Assembly: GCA_041487355.1 (NCBI GenBank)
Contig: JBGPND010000065.1
Location: 1-23,421, forward strand
DNA from: JAMXLO01 sp041487355
Lineage (GTDB): Bacteria; Pseudomonadota; Alphaproteobacteria; Acetobacterales; Acetobacteraceae
DNA: 23,421 bases
Direction of reading: 5' to 3'
The notes under the pieces were generated by a model. It was given only the letters and a program-made list of their open reading frames with translations, did no database searches and had not been told where the DNA came from. This document shows positions 14,332 through 22,070 of this stretch, one piece after another. Position 1 is the stretch's first letter, and each line of letters starts with the position of its first letter. A program made the translations under genes and the position numbers.

Positions 14332-15180
14332 TCAGCCGAACCGGCCGGTGATGTATTCCTGGGTTCGGCGTTCCCTGGGCGCGGTGAACATCTGTGCCGC
14401 CGGCGCCACCTCCACCATTTCGCCCAGGTAGAAGAAAGCCACCTGATCAGCACAGCGCGCCGCCTGCTGCATGTTGTGTGTCACGATGGCGATGGTGAAA
14501 TCGTTCTTCAGTTCGTCGATCAGCTCCTCGATCTTCAGCGTGCTGATCGGATCGAGCGCGCTGGTGGGTTCGTCGAGCAGGATCACCTCGGGCCGCACCG
14601 CGATGGTGCGCGCGATGCACAGACGCTGCTGCTGGCCGCCCGAGAGGCCCATCGCCGACGTATTCAGCCGGTCCTTCACCTCGCCCCAAAGGGCAGCACG
14701 CGTGAAGGACCATTCCACCCGCTCATCCATTGCCGACTTGGACAACCGCTCGTGCAGCTTCACGCCGAAGGCGACGTTGTCGTAGATCGTCATGGGGAAC
14801 GGCGTTGGTTTCTGGAACACCATGCCGATCTTCGCGCGCAGTTCGTTCAGATCGACAGACGGGTCAAGGATGTTCTCCCCGTCCATCATCACTTCGCCGG
14901 TGGCACGCTGGCCGGGATAGAGATCGTACATCCGGTTCAGAACGCGCAGCAGCGTGGACTTGCCGCAACCCGACGGACCGATTATGCCGGTTACCTGCCG
15001 TTCCGGGAAGTTGAGGTTGATGTTCTTCAACGCCTGATTGTCACCGTAGAAGAAGTCCAGATTGCGAATCACCACTTTCGGCGGATTGGCTGCGTCGTCA
15101 GCATGCAACTGCACGCCACCCGCTGGGTGTTGCATGTCGCGCTGAGCGCCAGATGCCATGACCGCTGCCTGTTCTTTCAT
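14332..15180 (-). CDS. pstB: Phosphate ABC transporter ATP-binding protein PstB
   Basis: 282-aa ABC ATPase. Walker A is GPSGCGKST (68-76), the Q-loop is VFQKPTPFPMTIYDNV, the signature is LSGGQQQR (179-186), Walker B is VILLDEP (199-205), and the switch His is H235 (IVTHNMQQA). The NRMYDLYP and RTQEYITGRFG segments are specific to PstB. It has about 25 extra N-terminal residues compared with many PstBs. The start at 15180 lacks a strong ribosome binding site, and the ATG at 15159 is an alternative. It powers phosphate import through PstC and PstA. Confidence 0.93.
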   Translation of the reverse strand: MKEQAAVMASGAQRDMQHPAGGVQLHADDAANPPKVVIRNLDFFYGDNQALKNINLNFPERQVTGIIGPSGCGKSTLLRVLNRMYDLYPGQRATGEVMMDGENILDPSVDLNELRAKIGMVFQKPTPFPMTIYDNVAFGVKLHERLSKSAMDERVEWSFTRAALWGEVKDRLNTSAMGLSGGQQQRLCIARTIAVRPEVILLDEPTSALDPISTLKIEELIDELKNDFTIAIVTHNMQQAARCADQVAFFYLGEMVEVAPAAQMFTAPRERRTQEYITGRFG

Positions 15181-15191
15181 CGCCTGACCGT

Positions 15192-16040
15192 TCAGTTTGC
15201 ACGTGACTGCAAGAAGAAGCGCGCTGCTACGCTGACCAGAAGCACGAACATCGTCATCAGCAGCGCGCCCGCCCAGGCCAGGGTGTGCCAGGCATCGTAA
15301 GGGCTGAGCGCGAACTGGAAGATGACGACCGGAATGTTGGCCATTGGTTGCGCCATATTGACACTCCAGTATTGGTTGTTCAGCGACGTGAACAGAAGCG
15401 GAGCTGTCTCCCCGCTGATGCGCGCGATGCCGAGCAACAGACCGGTCAGCATCCCCGTGCGGGCCGCTGGATACACGACCTGCGTGATAACCCGCCATTT
15501 CGGCGCGCCCAACGCAAGCGCAGCTTCCCGCAACGAATTCGGAATCAGCCGTATTGTCTCGTCACTGGTGCGCACGACCACCGGAAGCAGGATGAAGGCC
15601 AGCGAGATGGAGCCTGCCCAGCCCGAAAAATGTCCACTCTGCCGGACCACCAGCTCGTAGACAAAGAGGCCGATGACGATGGAGGGGGCAGAAAGCAGGA
15701 TGTCGTTGACGAACCGGGTGGCCTCGGCGATTGACCGCATCCTGCCATACTCGGCCAGATAGGTGCCGGCCAGGACCCCGATCGGCGCACCGAACAGAAC
15801 AGCGAAGAAGATGATCGCGGCGCTGCCGAAGATGGCGTTCAGCAGGCCGCCCTCGGTGCCAGGCGGCGGCGTCATCTCGGTGACCAGCGACAAGCTGAGA
15901 GCACCCAGCCCGTTGACGAGTGTCGTGAGCAAAATCCAGAACAGCCAGAACAATCCGAACAGCGTCGCCGCGGTGCCCAGTGAGAGGGCGATCGCGTTCG
16001 TGATCTTCCGCCGGTGGGCCAGCGCGACCGAGCGGGCCAT
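15192..16040 (-). CDS. pstA: Phosphate ABC transporter permease PstA
   Basis: 282-aa inner-membrane permease with about six hydrophobic segments. The EAA loop that docks on PstB reads SLREAALALGAPKWRVITQVV, and GIARISGETAPLLFT is a PstA hallmark. The start is the ATG at 16040, 2 nt after the pstC stop. Its ribosome binding site (GGAGG) lies inside the end of pstC, so the two permeases are translated together. Longer in-frame extension upstream overlaps pstC and is not real coding. Confidence 0.92.
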   Translation of the reverse strand: MARSVALAHRRKITNAIALSLGTAATLFGLFWLFWILLTTLVNGLGALSLSLVTEMTPPPGTEGGLLNAIFGSAAIIFFAVLFGAPIGVLAGTYLAEYGRMRSIAEATRFVNDILLSAPSIVIGLFVYELVVRQSGHFSGWAGSISLAFILLPVVVRTSDETIRLIPNSLREAALALGAPKWRVITQVVYPAARTGMLTGLLLGIARISGETAPLLFTSLNNQYWSVNMAQPMANIPVVIFQFALSPYDAWHTLAWAGALLMTMFVLLVSVAARFFLQSRAN

Positions 16041-16042
16041 TG

Positions 16043-17032
16043 CTAGTTGCCCTCCTTCCAGCTGAGCCGCAGCAACATGAGCTTGGCGATAGCGAGGACG
16101 ATGAAGGTCACGACGAAGAGCAGAAAACCCAGCGCGATCAGGGACGACAGGTAGATATCCGAGTCTGCTTCGGTGAACTCGTTGGCGATCGCGGCCGCGA
16201 TCGAGTTGCCTGGCTTGAGCAGCGATATATTGAAGTCGTGCGCGTTGCCCAGGACGAACGTCACAGCCATGGTCTCGCCGAGGGCACGCCCCAGGCCGAG
16301 GAAGATCCCGCCGACCACTGCCGTCCTCGTGTAGGGCAGCACGACGCCTCGGACGACCTCCCAGCGCGTCGCGCCGAGAGCAAAAGCCGCCTCGCGTAGC
16401 GAACTCGGCACCAACAAGAAGACGTCCCGCATGACGGAGGAGATGAACGGGATCACCATGACCCCCAGGATGATCCCGGCGGTCAGCATGCCGATGCCGA
16501 GCGGCGGTCCATAGAACAGCGCGCCGATCAGCGGCAGTTGGCCCAGATGGTCCGATACCCACGGTTCGATCCAGTCGGACATGAAGGGCACGAACACGAA
16601 CAGGCCCCACATGCCGTAGATGATGCTCGGAATGCCCGCGAGCAACTCGACCGCTGCGGCGACCGGGCCGCGAAGCCAGGCGGGAGCCACCTCGGTCAGG
16701 AAGATTGCGATGCCGAAGCTCATCGGCACCGCCACCAGCATCGCGAGCAGAGCGGTGACGAGCGTGCCGTAGATCGGCACGAAGGCTCCGAAATCCTGAC
16801 GAACCGGGTCCCAGGCCGAACGATAGAGGAACGACACCCCGAATTTGGCGAACGCCGGCAGGCCGCCATAAAGCATCGACAAGGCGGCGGCGCCCAAACC
16901 GACCAGGACGAAACCCGCCGCACTGGCGACCAGCAACTGAAATATCCGGTCCCCGTCGCCCCGCCGCCGCGCTCGCCGTAGCGTCGGGGTAGTGGGGGAA
17001 GGGACACCCGTCATCACGGTCGAAGACTGCAT
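16043..17032 (-). CDS. pstC: Phosphate ABC transporter permease PstC
   Basis: 329-aa inner-membrane permease with about six membrane segments. It has the periplasmic-loop region FLYRSAWDPVRQDFGAFVP, the EAA loop SLREAAFALGATRWEVVRGVV, and GLGRALGETMAVTFVLGN, all typical of PstC. The start is uncertain. The frame stays open to a TTG at 17062, and ATGs occur at 17032 and 17014; none has a convincing ribosome binding site. I took 17032. A strong hairpin lies between pstS and this gene and may lower its expression relative to pstS. Confidence 0.9.
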   Translation of the reverse strand: MQSSTVMTGVPSPTTPTLRRARRRGDGDRIFQLLVASAAGFVLVGLGAAALSMLYGGLPAFAKFGVSFLYRSAWDPVRQDFGAFVPIYGTLVTALLAMLVAVPMSFGIAIFLTEVAPAWLRGPVAAAVELLAGIPSIIYGMWGLFVFVPFMSDWIEPWVSDHLGQLPLIGALFYGPPLGIGMLTAGIILGVMVIPFISSVMRDVFLLVPSSLREAAFALGATRWEVVRGVVLPYTRTAVVGGIFLGLGRALGETMAVTFVLGNAHDFNISLLKPGNSIAAAIANEFTEADSDIYLSSLIALGFLLFVVTFIVLAIAKLMLLRLSWKEGN

Positions 17033-17082
17033 GTCATCTGCCAGGGGTTGGGTCTGGGCCAAACAAAGCGAATGAACGAAAT

Positions 17083-17113
17083 GCGGGGTGGCCCGGACCC
17101 CGGCCCACCCCGC
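17083..17113 (-). terminator. Strong hairpin between pstS and pstC (attenuator or mRNA stabiliser)
   Basis: GCGGGGTGG (17083-17091) pairs fully with CCACCCCGC (17105-17113). After one mismatch CCGG pairs with CCGG, leaving a 3-nt loop, for 13 pairs in all. On the minus strand it starts 20 nt after the pstS coding region and is followed by a T-rich, interrupted tail (ATTTCGTTCATTCGCTTTGTTT region, 17082-17061). It could partly terminate transcription or protect the pstS message 3' end. Confidence 0.6.
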
Positions 17114-17132
17114 CGAATATCAGCGCACTGTG

Positions 17133-18140
17133 TCAGTGGATCTCCGCCTGCCAGTAAGTCTCGATCTGCTTGACCAGTGCGTCGGGTAGCGGAACATAGT
17201 CCAACTGCTCAGCGTCCTTCTGGCCATTTTCGAGGCACCACTTGAAGAAGGCAAGCGCCGTTTTGCTGCCCGCTGGGTCCTTGGGCTGCTTGTACATCAG
17301 GATGAACGTTGCCGCCGTTACCGGGAAAGCCTGCGCGCCCGGCGCGTTCGTCAGTACCAGGTAAAAATCCTGCGTCTTCGACCAATCCGCGCTGGCAGCA
17401 GCAGCCTGGAAGCTTGCGATGTCCGGCTTCACGAATTGCCCAGCCTGATTCTGCATCAGGCCGTATGCCATTTTGTTCTGCAGCACGTAGGCGTATTCGA
17501 CGTAGCCGATGGAACCCTTGAGCCGGTTGACGTAGGCCGCGACACCCTCGTTGCCCTTGCCGCCAACTCCCGTCGGCCAGGACACCGACGTGCCTTCGCC
17601 GACCTTGGATTTCCACTCTGGGCTGACCTTGGACAGATAGTTCACCCAGTTGAACGTCGTGCCGGATCCGTCGGAGCGGTGTACCACGTTGATGTCGATA
17701 TTCGGCAGCTTCACCCCAGGGTTGACGGCCGCCACGGCGGGATCGTTCCAGGTCTTGATCTTGCCGAGGTAGATGTCGGCGAGCAACGGGCCGGTGAAAC
17801 GCAGCTGGCCGGGTGCGATGCCTTCGATGTTCACCACGGGCACCACGCCACCGATCACCATCGGGAACTGTGCCAGCCCGATCTCGCGCAACTGATCCGG
17901 AGGGAGCGGCGCGTCCGATGCGCCGAACACCACCGTCGCCGCCTTGATCTGGGCGATGCCGCCGCCCGAACCGATTGACTGGTAGTTGAGCTTCACACCC
18001 GTCTTCTGGCTGTAAGTGTCCGACCACTTCGAATAGATCGGGTAAGGGAACGTGGCCCCAGCGCCGGTGATCTGCTGTGCCTGGGCCGAAACGGCAAAAC
18101 TGGCCAGGCCGCTGGCCATGGCCGCAGTCAACAATCGCAT
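17133..18140 (-). CDS. pstS: Periplasmic phosphate-binding protein PstS
   Basis: 335-aa secreted binding protein that delivers phosphate to PstCAB. The signal peptide ends near AQA (19-22). Phosphate-contact segments are present: GAGATFPYPIY (26-36), GSGGGIAQI (57-65), FGASDAPL (72-79), and HRSDGSGTTFNW (154-165). The C-terminal FFKWCLENGQKDAEQLDYVPLP is also typical. GGAGAGGG lies about 8 nt before the ATG at 18140. It is the first gene of the Pho operon and sits directly behind a Pho box. Confidence 0.95.
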   Translation of the reverse strand: MRLLTAAMASGLASFAVSAQAQQITGAGATFPYPIYSKWSDTYSQKTGVKLNYQSIGSGGGIAQIKAATVVFGASDAPLPPDQLREIGLAQFPMVIGGVVPVVNIEGIAPGQLRFTGPLLADIYLGKIKTWNDPAVAAVNPGVKLPNIDINVVHRSDGSGTTFNWVNYLSKVSPEWKSKVGEGTSVSWPTGVGGKGNEGVAAYVNRLKGSIGYVEYAYVLQNKMAYGLMQNQAGQFVKPDIASFQAAAASADWSKTQDFYLVLTNAPGAQAFPVTAATFILMYKQPKDPAGSKTALAFFKWCLENGQKDAEQLDYVPLPDALVKQIETYWQAEIH

Positions 18141-18165
18141 ATGTTATCCCTCTCCGGAGTCTTTT

Positions 18166-18182
18166 GGTTGCGAAACGCAACC
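18166..18182 (-). other. Perfect stem-loop in the pstS leader
   Basis: GGTTGCG, AAA, CGCAACC on the + strand forms a 7-bp perfect stem with a 3-nt loop. It lies between the Pho box and the pstS ribosome binding site. It could stabilise the 5' end of the transcript or bind a regulator; no U-run follows on the minus strand. Confidence 0.45.
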
Positions 18183-18211
18183 GGAACCTAGGCAGGGTGT
18201 GCGACGTGAAG

Positions 18212-18240
18212 ATTGCAGATTTATGAAGCTTTGATGACAG
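18212..18240 (-). promoter_or_regulatory. Pho box upstream of pstS
   Basis: Read on the minus strand, three 7-mers are spaced exactly 11 bp apart: CTGTCAT (18240-18234), GCTTCAT (18229-18223) and CTGCAAT (18218-18212), with AT-rich 4-nt linkers. This matches the PhoB direct-repeat consensus. CTAGGT at 18191-18186 is a possible -10 element further downstream. It implies PhoB autoregulation of the whole pst-pho operon. Confidence 0.8.
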
Positions 18241-18309
18241 TCCCTGCGATCAATGATCAGTGATCACGGAGACAAGCCCTCCGGATCACCGACCACTGAC
18301 CGCCGACAA

Positions 18310-18951
18310 CTACCTCGGCAACGGCGGCTGATCGACCACGCGCAGGTACGGCTTCAGCTCCTTCCAGCCGCCCGGGAAGCGCTGCTTCGCCTCCTCGTTC
18401 GACAGGCTGGGGACGATGATCACCGGCTTGCCGTCGGTCCAGTTCACCGGCGTCGCGACCTTGTGTGCATCGGTGAGCTGCAGACTGTCGATCACCCGCA
18501 GGATCTCGTCGAAGTTCCGCCCGGTGCTCGGCGGATAGGTCAGCGTCAGCCGCACCTTCTTGTTCGGGTCGATGATGAACACCGTGCGGACGGTGATCGA
18601 CGGGTCCGCCTCGGGATGCACCATGCCGTAGAGGTCGGAAACCTTGCGGTCAACATCGGCGATCACCGGAAAGTTCAGTGCCTGGCCTTGGGTCTCCTCG
18701 ATGTCCTTGGCCCAGCCGGCGTGGCTGTCCGCGGGATCGACCGAAAGCCCGATCGGCTTGACGTTGCGCTTGTCCCATTCCGGCTTCAGCCGCGCGACCT
18801 CTGCGAGTTCGGTGGTGCAGACGGGGGTGTAATCCTTCGGGTGGCTGAACAGCACGCCCCAGGAACTGCCCAGCCAATCGTGGAAGCGGATCTTTCCCGT
18901 GGTGGTGTCCTGCTCGAAATCAGGGGCTACTTGTCCGAGTTGGATTGCCAT
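18310..18951 (-). CDS. 1-Cys peroxiredoxin (Prx6 type)
   Basis: 213-aa thiol peroxidase that reduces H2O2 and organic peroxides in the cytosol. The peroxidatic cysteine is C45 in HPKDYTPVCTTEL (37-49), and the Prx6-type extended C terminus is present (PVNWTDGKPVIIVPSLSNEEA, about 168-188). No second cysteine is visible in the translated sequence, consistent with a 1-Cys mechanism. The ATG at 18951 has GGAGAGGAGG 5 nt upstream, which fixes the start; a longer in-frame reading to 19026 is not supported. It lies upstream of pstS on the same strand, with the Pho box in the gap, so it is probably a separate unit. Confidence 0.92.
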   Translation of the reverse strand: MAIQLGQVAPDFEQDTTTGKIRFHDWLGSSWGVLFSHPKDYTPVCTTELAEVARLKPEWDKRNVKPIGLSVDPADSHAGWAKDIEETQGQALNFPVIADVDRKVSDLYGMVHPEADPSITVRTVFIIDPNKKVRLTLTYPPSTGRNFDEILRVIDSLQLTDAHKVATPVNWTDGKPVIIVPSLSNEEAKQRFPGGWKELKPYLRVVDQPPLPR

Positions 18952-19126
18952 ATTGTCCTCCTCTCCTTGTTTGAGCCCGCGGGTCCGGCTGCATCGCAGC
19001 AGAAGAATAGGAACAATCTTCACCAATCTCCAGGGCCAGGATGCGATCGTACGAGATCAAGGCCGGCTGAACCGGCTGCCTCCCCTTACCGGAGCGCGCT
19101 CCCAGCGGTGACGGCGACCCCTGGGT

Positions 19127-19142
19127 CCCCGCTTGCGCGGGG
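19127..19142. repeat. Short palindromic repeat, copy 1
   Basis: CCCCGCTTGCGCGGGG forms a 6-bp stem with a 4-nt loop. The same 16-mer recurs at 22437-22452. Read on the minus strand with its flanks (GTCATCCCCGCG...GCGGGGACCCAG) it is the dispersed intergenic repeat common in many bacterial genomes. Confidence 0.7.
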
Positions 19143-19170
19143 ATGACAACTTATTGGATCGATCCCCCAG

Positions 19171-19200
19171 TGTCATTGCGAGCGAAGCGAAGCAATGACA
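19171..19200. repeat. Short palindromic repeat (TGTCATTGC family)
   Basis: TGTCATTGC (19171-19179) and GCAATGACA (19192-19200) are perfect 9-nt inverted arms around GAGCGAAGCGAA. It shares its core with the right arm of the element upstream of leuC (103-133). Confidence 0.7.
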
Positions 19201-19337
19201 ACGAACGCGGTGCTCGTCTATTGCGTCACATCCTCGAAAGCGAGGGCCACGCGGCCTTGAGGGCTCACTGACCAGCCGGGCCCTGGCAGGACGCGCCATG
19301 TTGCGGCAGCATTGCGACGCCAATTGCGGAGGGCATC

Positions 19338-20816
19338 ATGTGGCGCATCAGCGCGGTCTGTCTCGGAGTTCTCTTGTTGGCCGGCACGGCACCGGCCGCC
19401 ACGCTGCGCATCGGCCTTAACGAGGACCCTGATGCGCTCGATCCGGCGCGCGGCGGCAGCTTCGTCGGGCGCGTGGTGTTCGCCGCGGTGTGCGACAAGC
19501 TGGTCGACATCGATGCACAGAACAACTTCGTTCCCCAGCTTGCCACGTCCTGGAACTGGTCACCGGACAATCTCGCCCTGACCGTGACGTTGCGCGAAGG
19601 CGTCAAGTTCCACGATGGGCAGGTGCTGAATGCCGATGCGGTGAAAGCCAACCTGGAGCGCTACCGCAGCGCGCCCGAAAGCCTGCGCAAAGGCGAGTTG
19701 AAGCCGGTGTCCTCGGTCGAAGTTGTCGATCCGCATACGGTCCGGCTGCACCTCGCGCAGCCCTATGCGCCGCTGGTCGCCGTGCTGGCGGATCGCGCTG
19801 GCATGATGATCTCCCCCAAGGCGCTCGGACGCGACGTGACGTTCGACCTTCCCTGCGCCGGACCGTTCAAGCTCACCGAGCGCGTCGCACAGGACCGCAT
19901 CGTGGTCGATCGTTTCCCCGGTTACTGGAACGCCGATGCGGTCAAGTTGGATCGTATCGTGTATCAGCCGATCCCCGACACCACTGTGCGCCTGGTGAAC
20001 CTGCAGGCCGGGCAGCTCGACATGGTAGAGCGGCTGGGCCCGACGGACGTGGCGACGGTGAAGAAGAACCCGAAGCTGCAGCTGATCAGCCAGACGGCGC
20101 TCGCCTACTACACGCTCGGCATCAACCTGGTGGCGGACACGCCGCTGAAGGATCCACGCGTGCGGGAGGCGCTGGAGGCGGCGATCGACCGCGGCGTGAT
20201 CAACCAGGTGGTGATGGACGGACAGTTCATTCCGTCGAACCAGTTCGAGGCACCGGGCAGCCGCTACTGGGACCCCGACCATCCGGTGCCGCCGCGCGAT
20301 CTGGCGAAGGCAAAGGCGCTGCTGAAGCAGGCGGGAATTGAGCATCCAGGCTTCGGTCTCACGATCGGCAACAGCCCGGTGGAGCAGCAGGTCGGCCAGG
20401 TGATCCAGTCACTGGCAGGCGAGGCCGGTTTCGACGTCAAGCTGCGCGCCGTGGAGGCGAATGCCCTGGTCGCGGCCGGCAAGACCGGCGACTACCACGC
20501 GATGGTGGTGATCTGGAGCGGCAGACCGGACCCGGATGGCAACGTCGCGATCTGGCTCGCCTGCGACGGCTTCCTGAACTGGGGGAAATACTGCAATCCG
20601 AAGTTCGACGATCTGCTGGCACGCGCGCGCGGCGTCACTGACGTTGCGCAGCGCCAGGCGCTGTACAAACAGCTCGTCGATGTCTATCTCACCGACCGCC
20701 CGCACATCGTGCTGTATCATGCGAAGTGGCTATGGGCGCTGTCCGACAAGGTGTCCGGCTTCACGCCGACGCCGGACGGAATGATCCGCCCGCAAGGCAT
20801 GGTGATCGCGCCATGA
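19338..20816 (+). CDS. ABC transporter substrate-binding protein, peptide/opine family (SBP_bac_5)
   Basis: 492-aa periplasmic binding protein of the DppA/OppA family. The signal peptide is residues 1-20 (cleavage after APA). The mature protein opens with TLRIGLNEDPDALDPA. The lobe I landmark LREGVKFHDGQVLNADAVKANLER and the repeat-region DPRVREALEAAIDRGVI are typical, as is PGYWNADAVKLDRIVYQPIPD. Ligands of such proteins include peptides, opines and amino-acid derivatives; this one is undefined. GGAGGG lies 4 nt before the ATG. No permease or ATPase genes adjoin it. Its stop overlaps the start of an amidohydrolase gene (ATGA), suggesting that it captures the substrate or product of that enzyme. 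Confidence 0.9.
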   Translation: MWRISAVCLGVLLLAGTAPAATLRIGLNEDPDALDPARGGSFVGRVVFAAVCDKLVDIDAQNNFVPQLATSWNWSPDNLALTVTLREGVKFHDGQVLNADAVKANLERYRSAPESLRKGELKPVSSVEVVDPHTVRLHLAQPYAPLVAVLADRAGMMISPKALGRDVTFDLPCAGPFKLTERVAQDRIVVDRFPGYWNADAVKLDRIVYQPIPDTTVRLVNLQAGQLDMVERLGPTDVATVKKNPKLQLISQTALAYYTLGINLVADTPLKDPRVREALEAAIDRGVINQVVMDGQFIPSNQFEAPGSRYWDPDHPVPPRDLAKAKALLKQAGIEHPGFGLTIGNSPVEQQVGQVIQSLAGEAGFDVKLRAVEANALVAAGKTGDYHAMVVIWSGRPDPDGNVAIWLACDGFLNWGKYCNPKFDDLLARARGVTDVAQRQALYKQLVDVYLTDRPHIVLYHAKWLWALSDKVSGFTPTPDGMIRPQGMVIAP

Positions 20817-22012
20817 CGCTATCCATCGACGGCGACCGGCTGCTCGGCGACCTGCGCGCGCTGGCGAAGATCGGTGCGTACAAGACCGGTGTGCACCGGC
20901 CGACCTTTTCGCCGGAGGATGTCGAATCACGGCACTGGCTGGCGGCGCGCATGACCGAGGCCGGGCTCGATGCGGAGATCGACGGCATCGGCAACGTGAT
21001 TGGTCGTGCGCGCGGCGACGGCCCGCATCTGTTGCTCGGCAGCCATGTCGAGACGCAGCCGCACGCCGGCTGGCTGGATGGCGCGCTGGGCGTGATCTAT
21101 GGCCTGGAGGTCGCCCGCACGCTCGGTCACGGCATCGACGTCGCGGCCTGGGCCGATGAGGAGGGGCATTTCGGCTCGTTCATCGGCAGCCGCTCCTTCT
21201 GCGGCCTGCTTTCCGAAGCGGAGATAGACACGTGCCGCAATCGCGAAGGCACGACGTTGCGCGAGGCGCTGCAACAGGCCGGGTTCGCCGGACGTGCGCG
21301 TGCCATGGTCGATCCCGCGCGCTATCGCGGCTATCTCGAGGCGCATATCGAACAGGGCGCCGAGTTGGAGGATTCCAGCCGGCGCATCGGTATCGTCACC
21401 GCAATCGTCGGCAGCCATCGCTTCCGCATCGTGTTCGAGGGCGTGCAGAACCACGCCGGCACCACGCGCATGGCGATCCGCAAGGATGCCGGCGTCGCGC
21501 TGGTGCGACTGGCCTCGGCGATCTACCAGCGGTTTCCCGAAGTGGCGGGGCCGCGCACCGTGTGGACGACGGGGCGGATCACGCTCGATCCTGGCGCGCC
21601 GAGCATCGTGCCCGGCCGCGCCGAGATGCTGTTCCAGTTCCGCGACACCGATCCCGCGCTGTTGGCGACGCTCGATCGCGAGTTGGAAGCGCTGGTGGCC
21701 GAGGCGACGCGCGGACTATGCACGGTGACCATCGCCGAGCGTGGCCGGTCGGTGCCGAAGGTGATGGACGCCGGCTTCCAGGATGCGCTGGAACGTGCCG
21801 CCGAGCGTCACGCGCCGGGACTGCATGTGCGCATGCCGAGCGGGGCCGGGCATGACGCGCAGATCCTGGCGGAGCGGGTGAAGTCGGCGATGCTTTTCGT
21901 GCCCTCGATCGGCGGCATCAGCCACCACTACGCCGAGAACACCAAGGACGCGGACATCGTGCTTGGCTGCCAGGTTCTTGCCGACGCGGCGGGGGAAATT
22001 CTGGTGGGTTAG
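20813..22012 (+). CDS. M20 family amidohydrolase (N-carbamoyl-L-amino acid hydrolase / allantoate amidohydrolase type)
   Basis: 399-aa metallohydrolase of the hydantoinase/carbamoylase branch of M20. Metal and active-site segments are visible: GSHVETQP (76-83, H78), LDGALGV (88-94, D89), WADEEGHFGSFIGSR (113-127, E116/E117), AHIEQGAELE (177-186, H178), HAGTTRM in the dimerisation domain, and PSGAGHDAQ and ISHHYAEN near the end. The family uses two metal ions to hydrolyse N-carbamoyl or ureido groups, yielding ammonia and an amino acid or ureidoglycolate. The usual HxD after the first metal His reads HVE here. The ATG at 20813 overlaps the upstream TGA, so it is coupled to the binding protein. 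The substrate cannot be settled by eye. Confidence 0.88.
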   Translation: MTLSIDGDRLLGDLRALAKIGAYKTGVHRPTFSPEDVESRHWLAARMTEAGLDAEIDGIGNVIGRARGDGPHLLLGSHVETQPHAGWLDGALGVIYGLEVARTLGHGIDVAAWADEEGHFGSFIGSRSFCGLLSEAEIDTCRNREGTTLREALQQAGFAGRARAMVDPARYRGYLEAHIEQGAELEDSSRRIGIVTAIVGSHRFRIVFEGVQNHAGTTRMAIRKDAGVALVRLASAIYQRFPEVAGPRTVWTTGRITLDPGAPSIVPGRAEMLFQFRDTDPALLATLDRELEALVAEATRGLCTVTIAERGRSVPKVMDAGFQDALERAAERHAPGLHVRMPSGAGHDAQILAERVKSAMLFVPSIGGISHHYAENTKDADIVLGCQVLADAAGEILVG

Positions 22013-22070
22013 ATCGTGCTCACTGTGACTGCAAATGCGCATGAGTAGGGGGAGGCGCATCGGCTTTTCA

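Larger units (their letters stand above)
18952..19337. other. Gene-free interval with two short repeats
   Basis: This 386-nt gap lies between divergent genes (peroxiredoxin on minus, binding protein on plus). It should hold both promoters, though I cannot name a convincing one. It carries two short palindromic repeats, at 19127-19142 and 19171-19200. An open frame across it merely translates the repeats. Confidence 0.6.

Noticed and set aside
13366..15300. 644-codon plus-strand open frame opposite phoU and pstB
   Set aside because: The longest open frame in the window, but antisense to clear phoU and pstB and rich in His/Arg/Asp without motifs.
19057..19323. 88-codon minus-strand frame in the gap before the binding-protein gene
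   Set aside because: It translates the two short palindromic repeats (FASLAMT and SPRKRGP are typical spurious products of such repeats).
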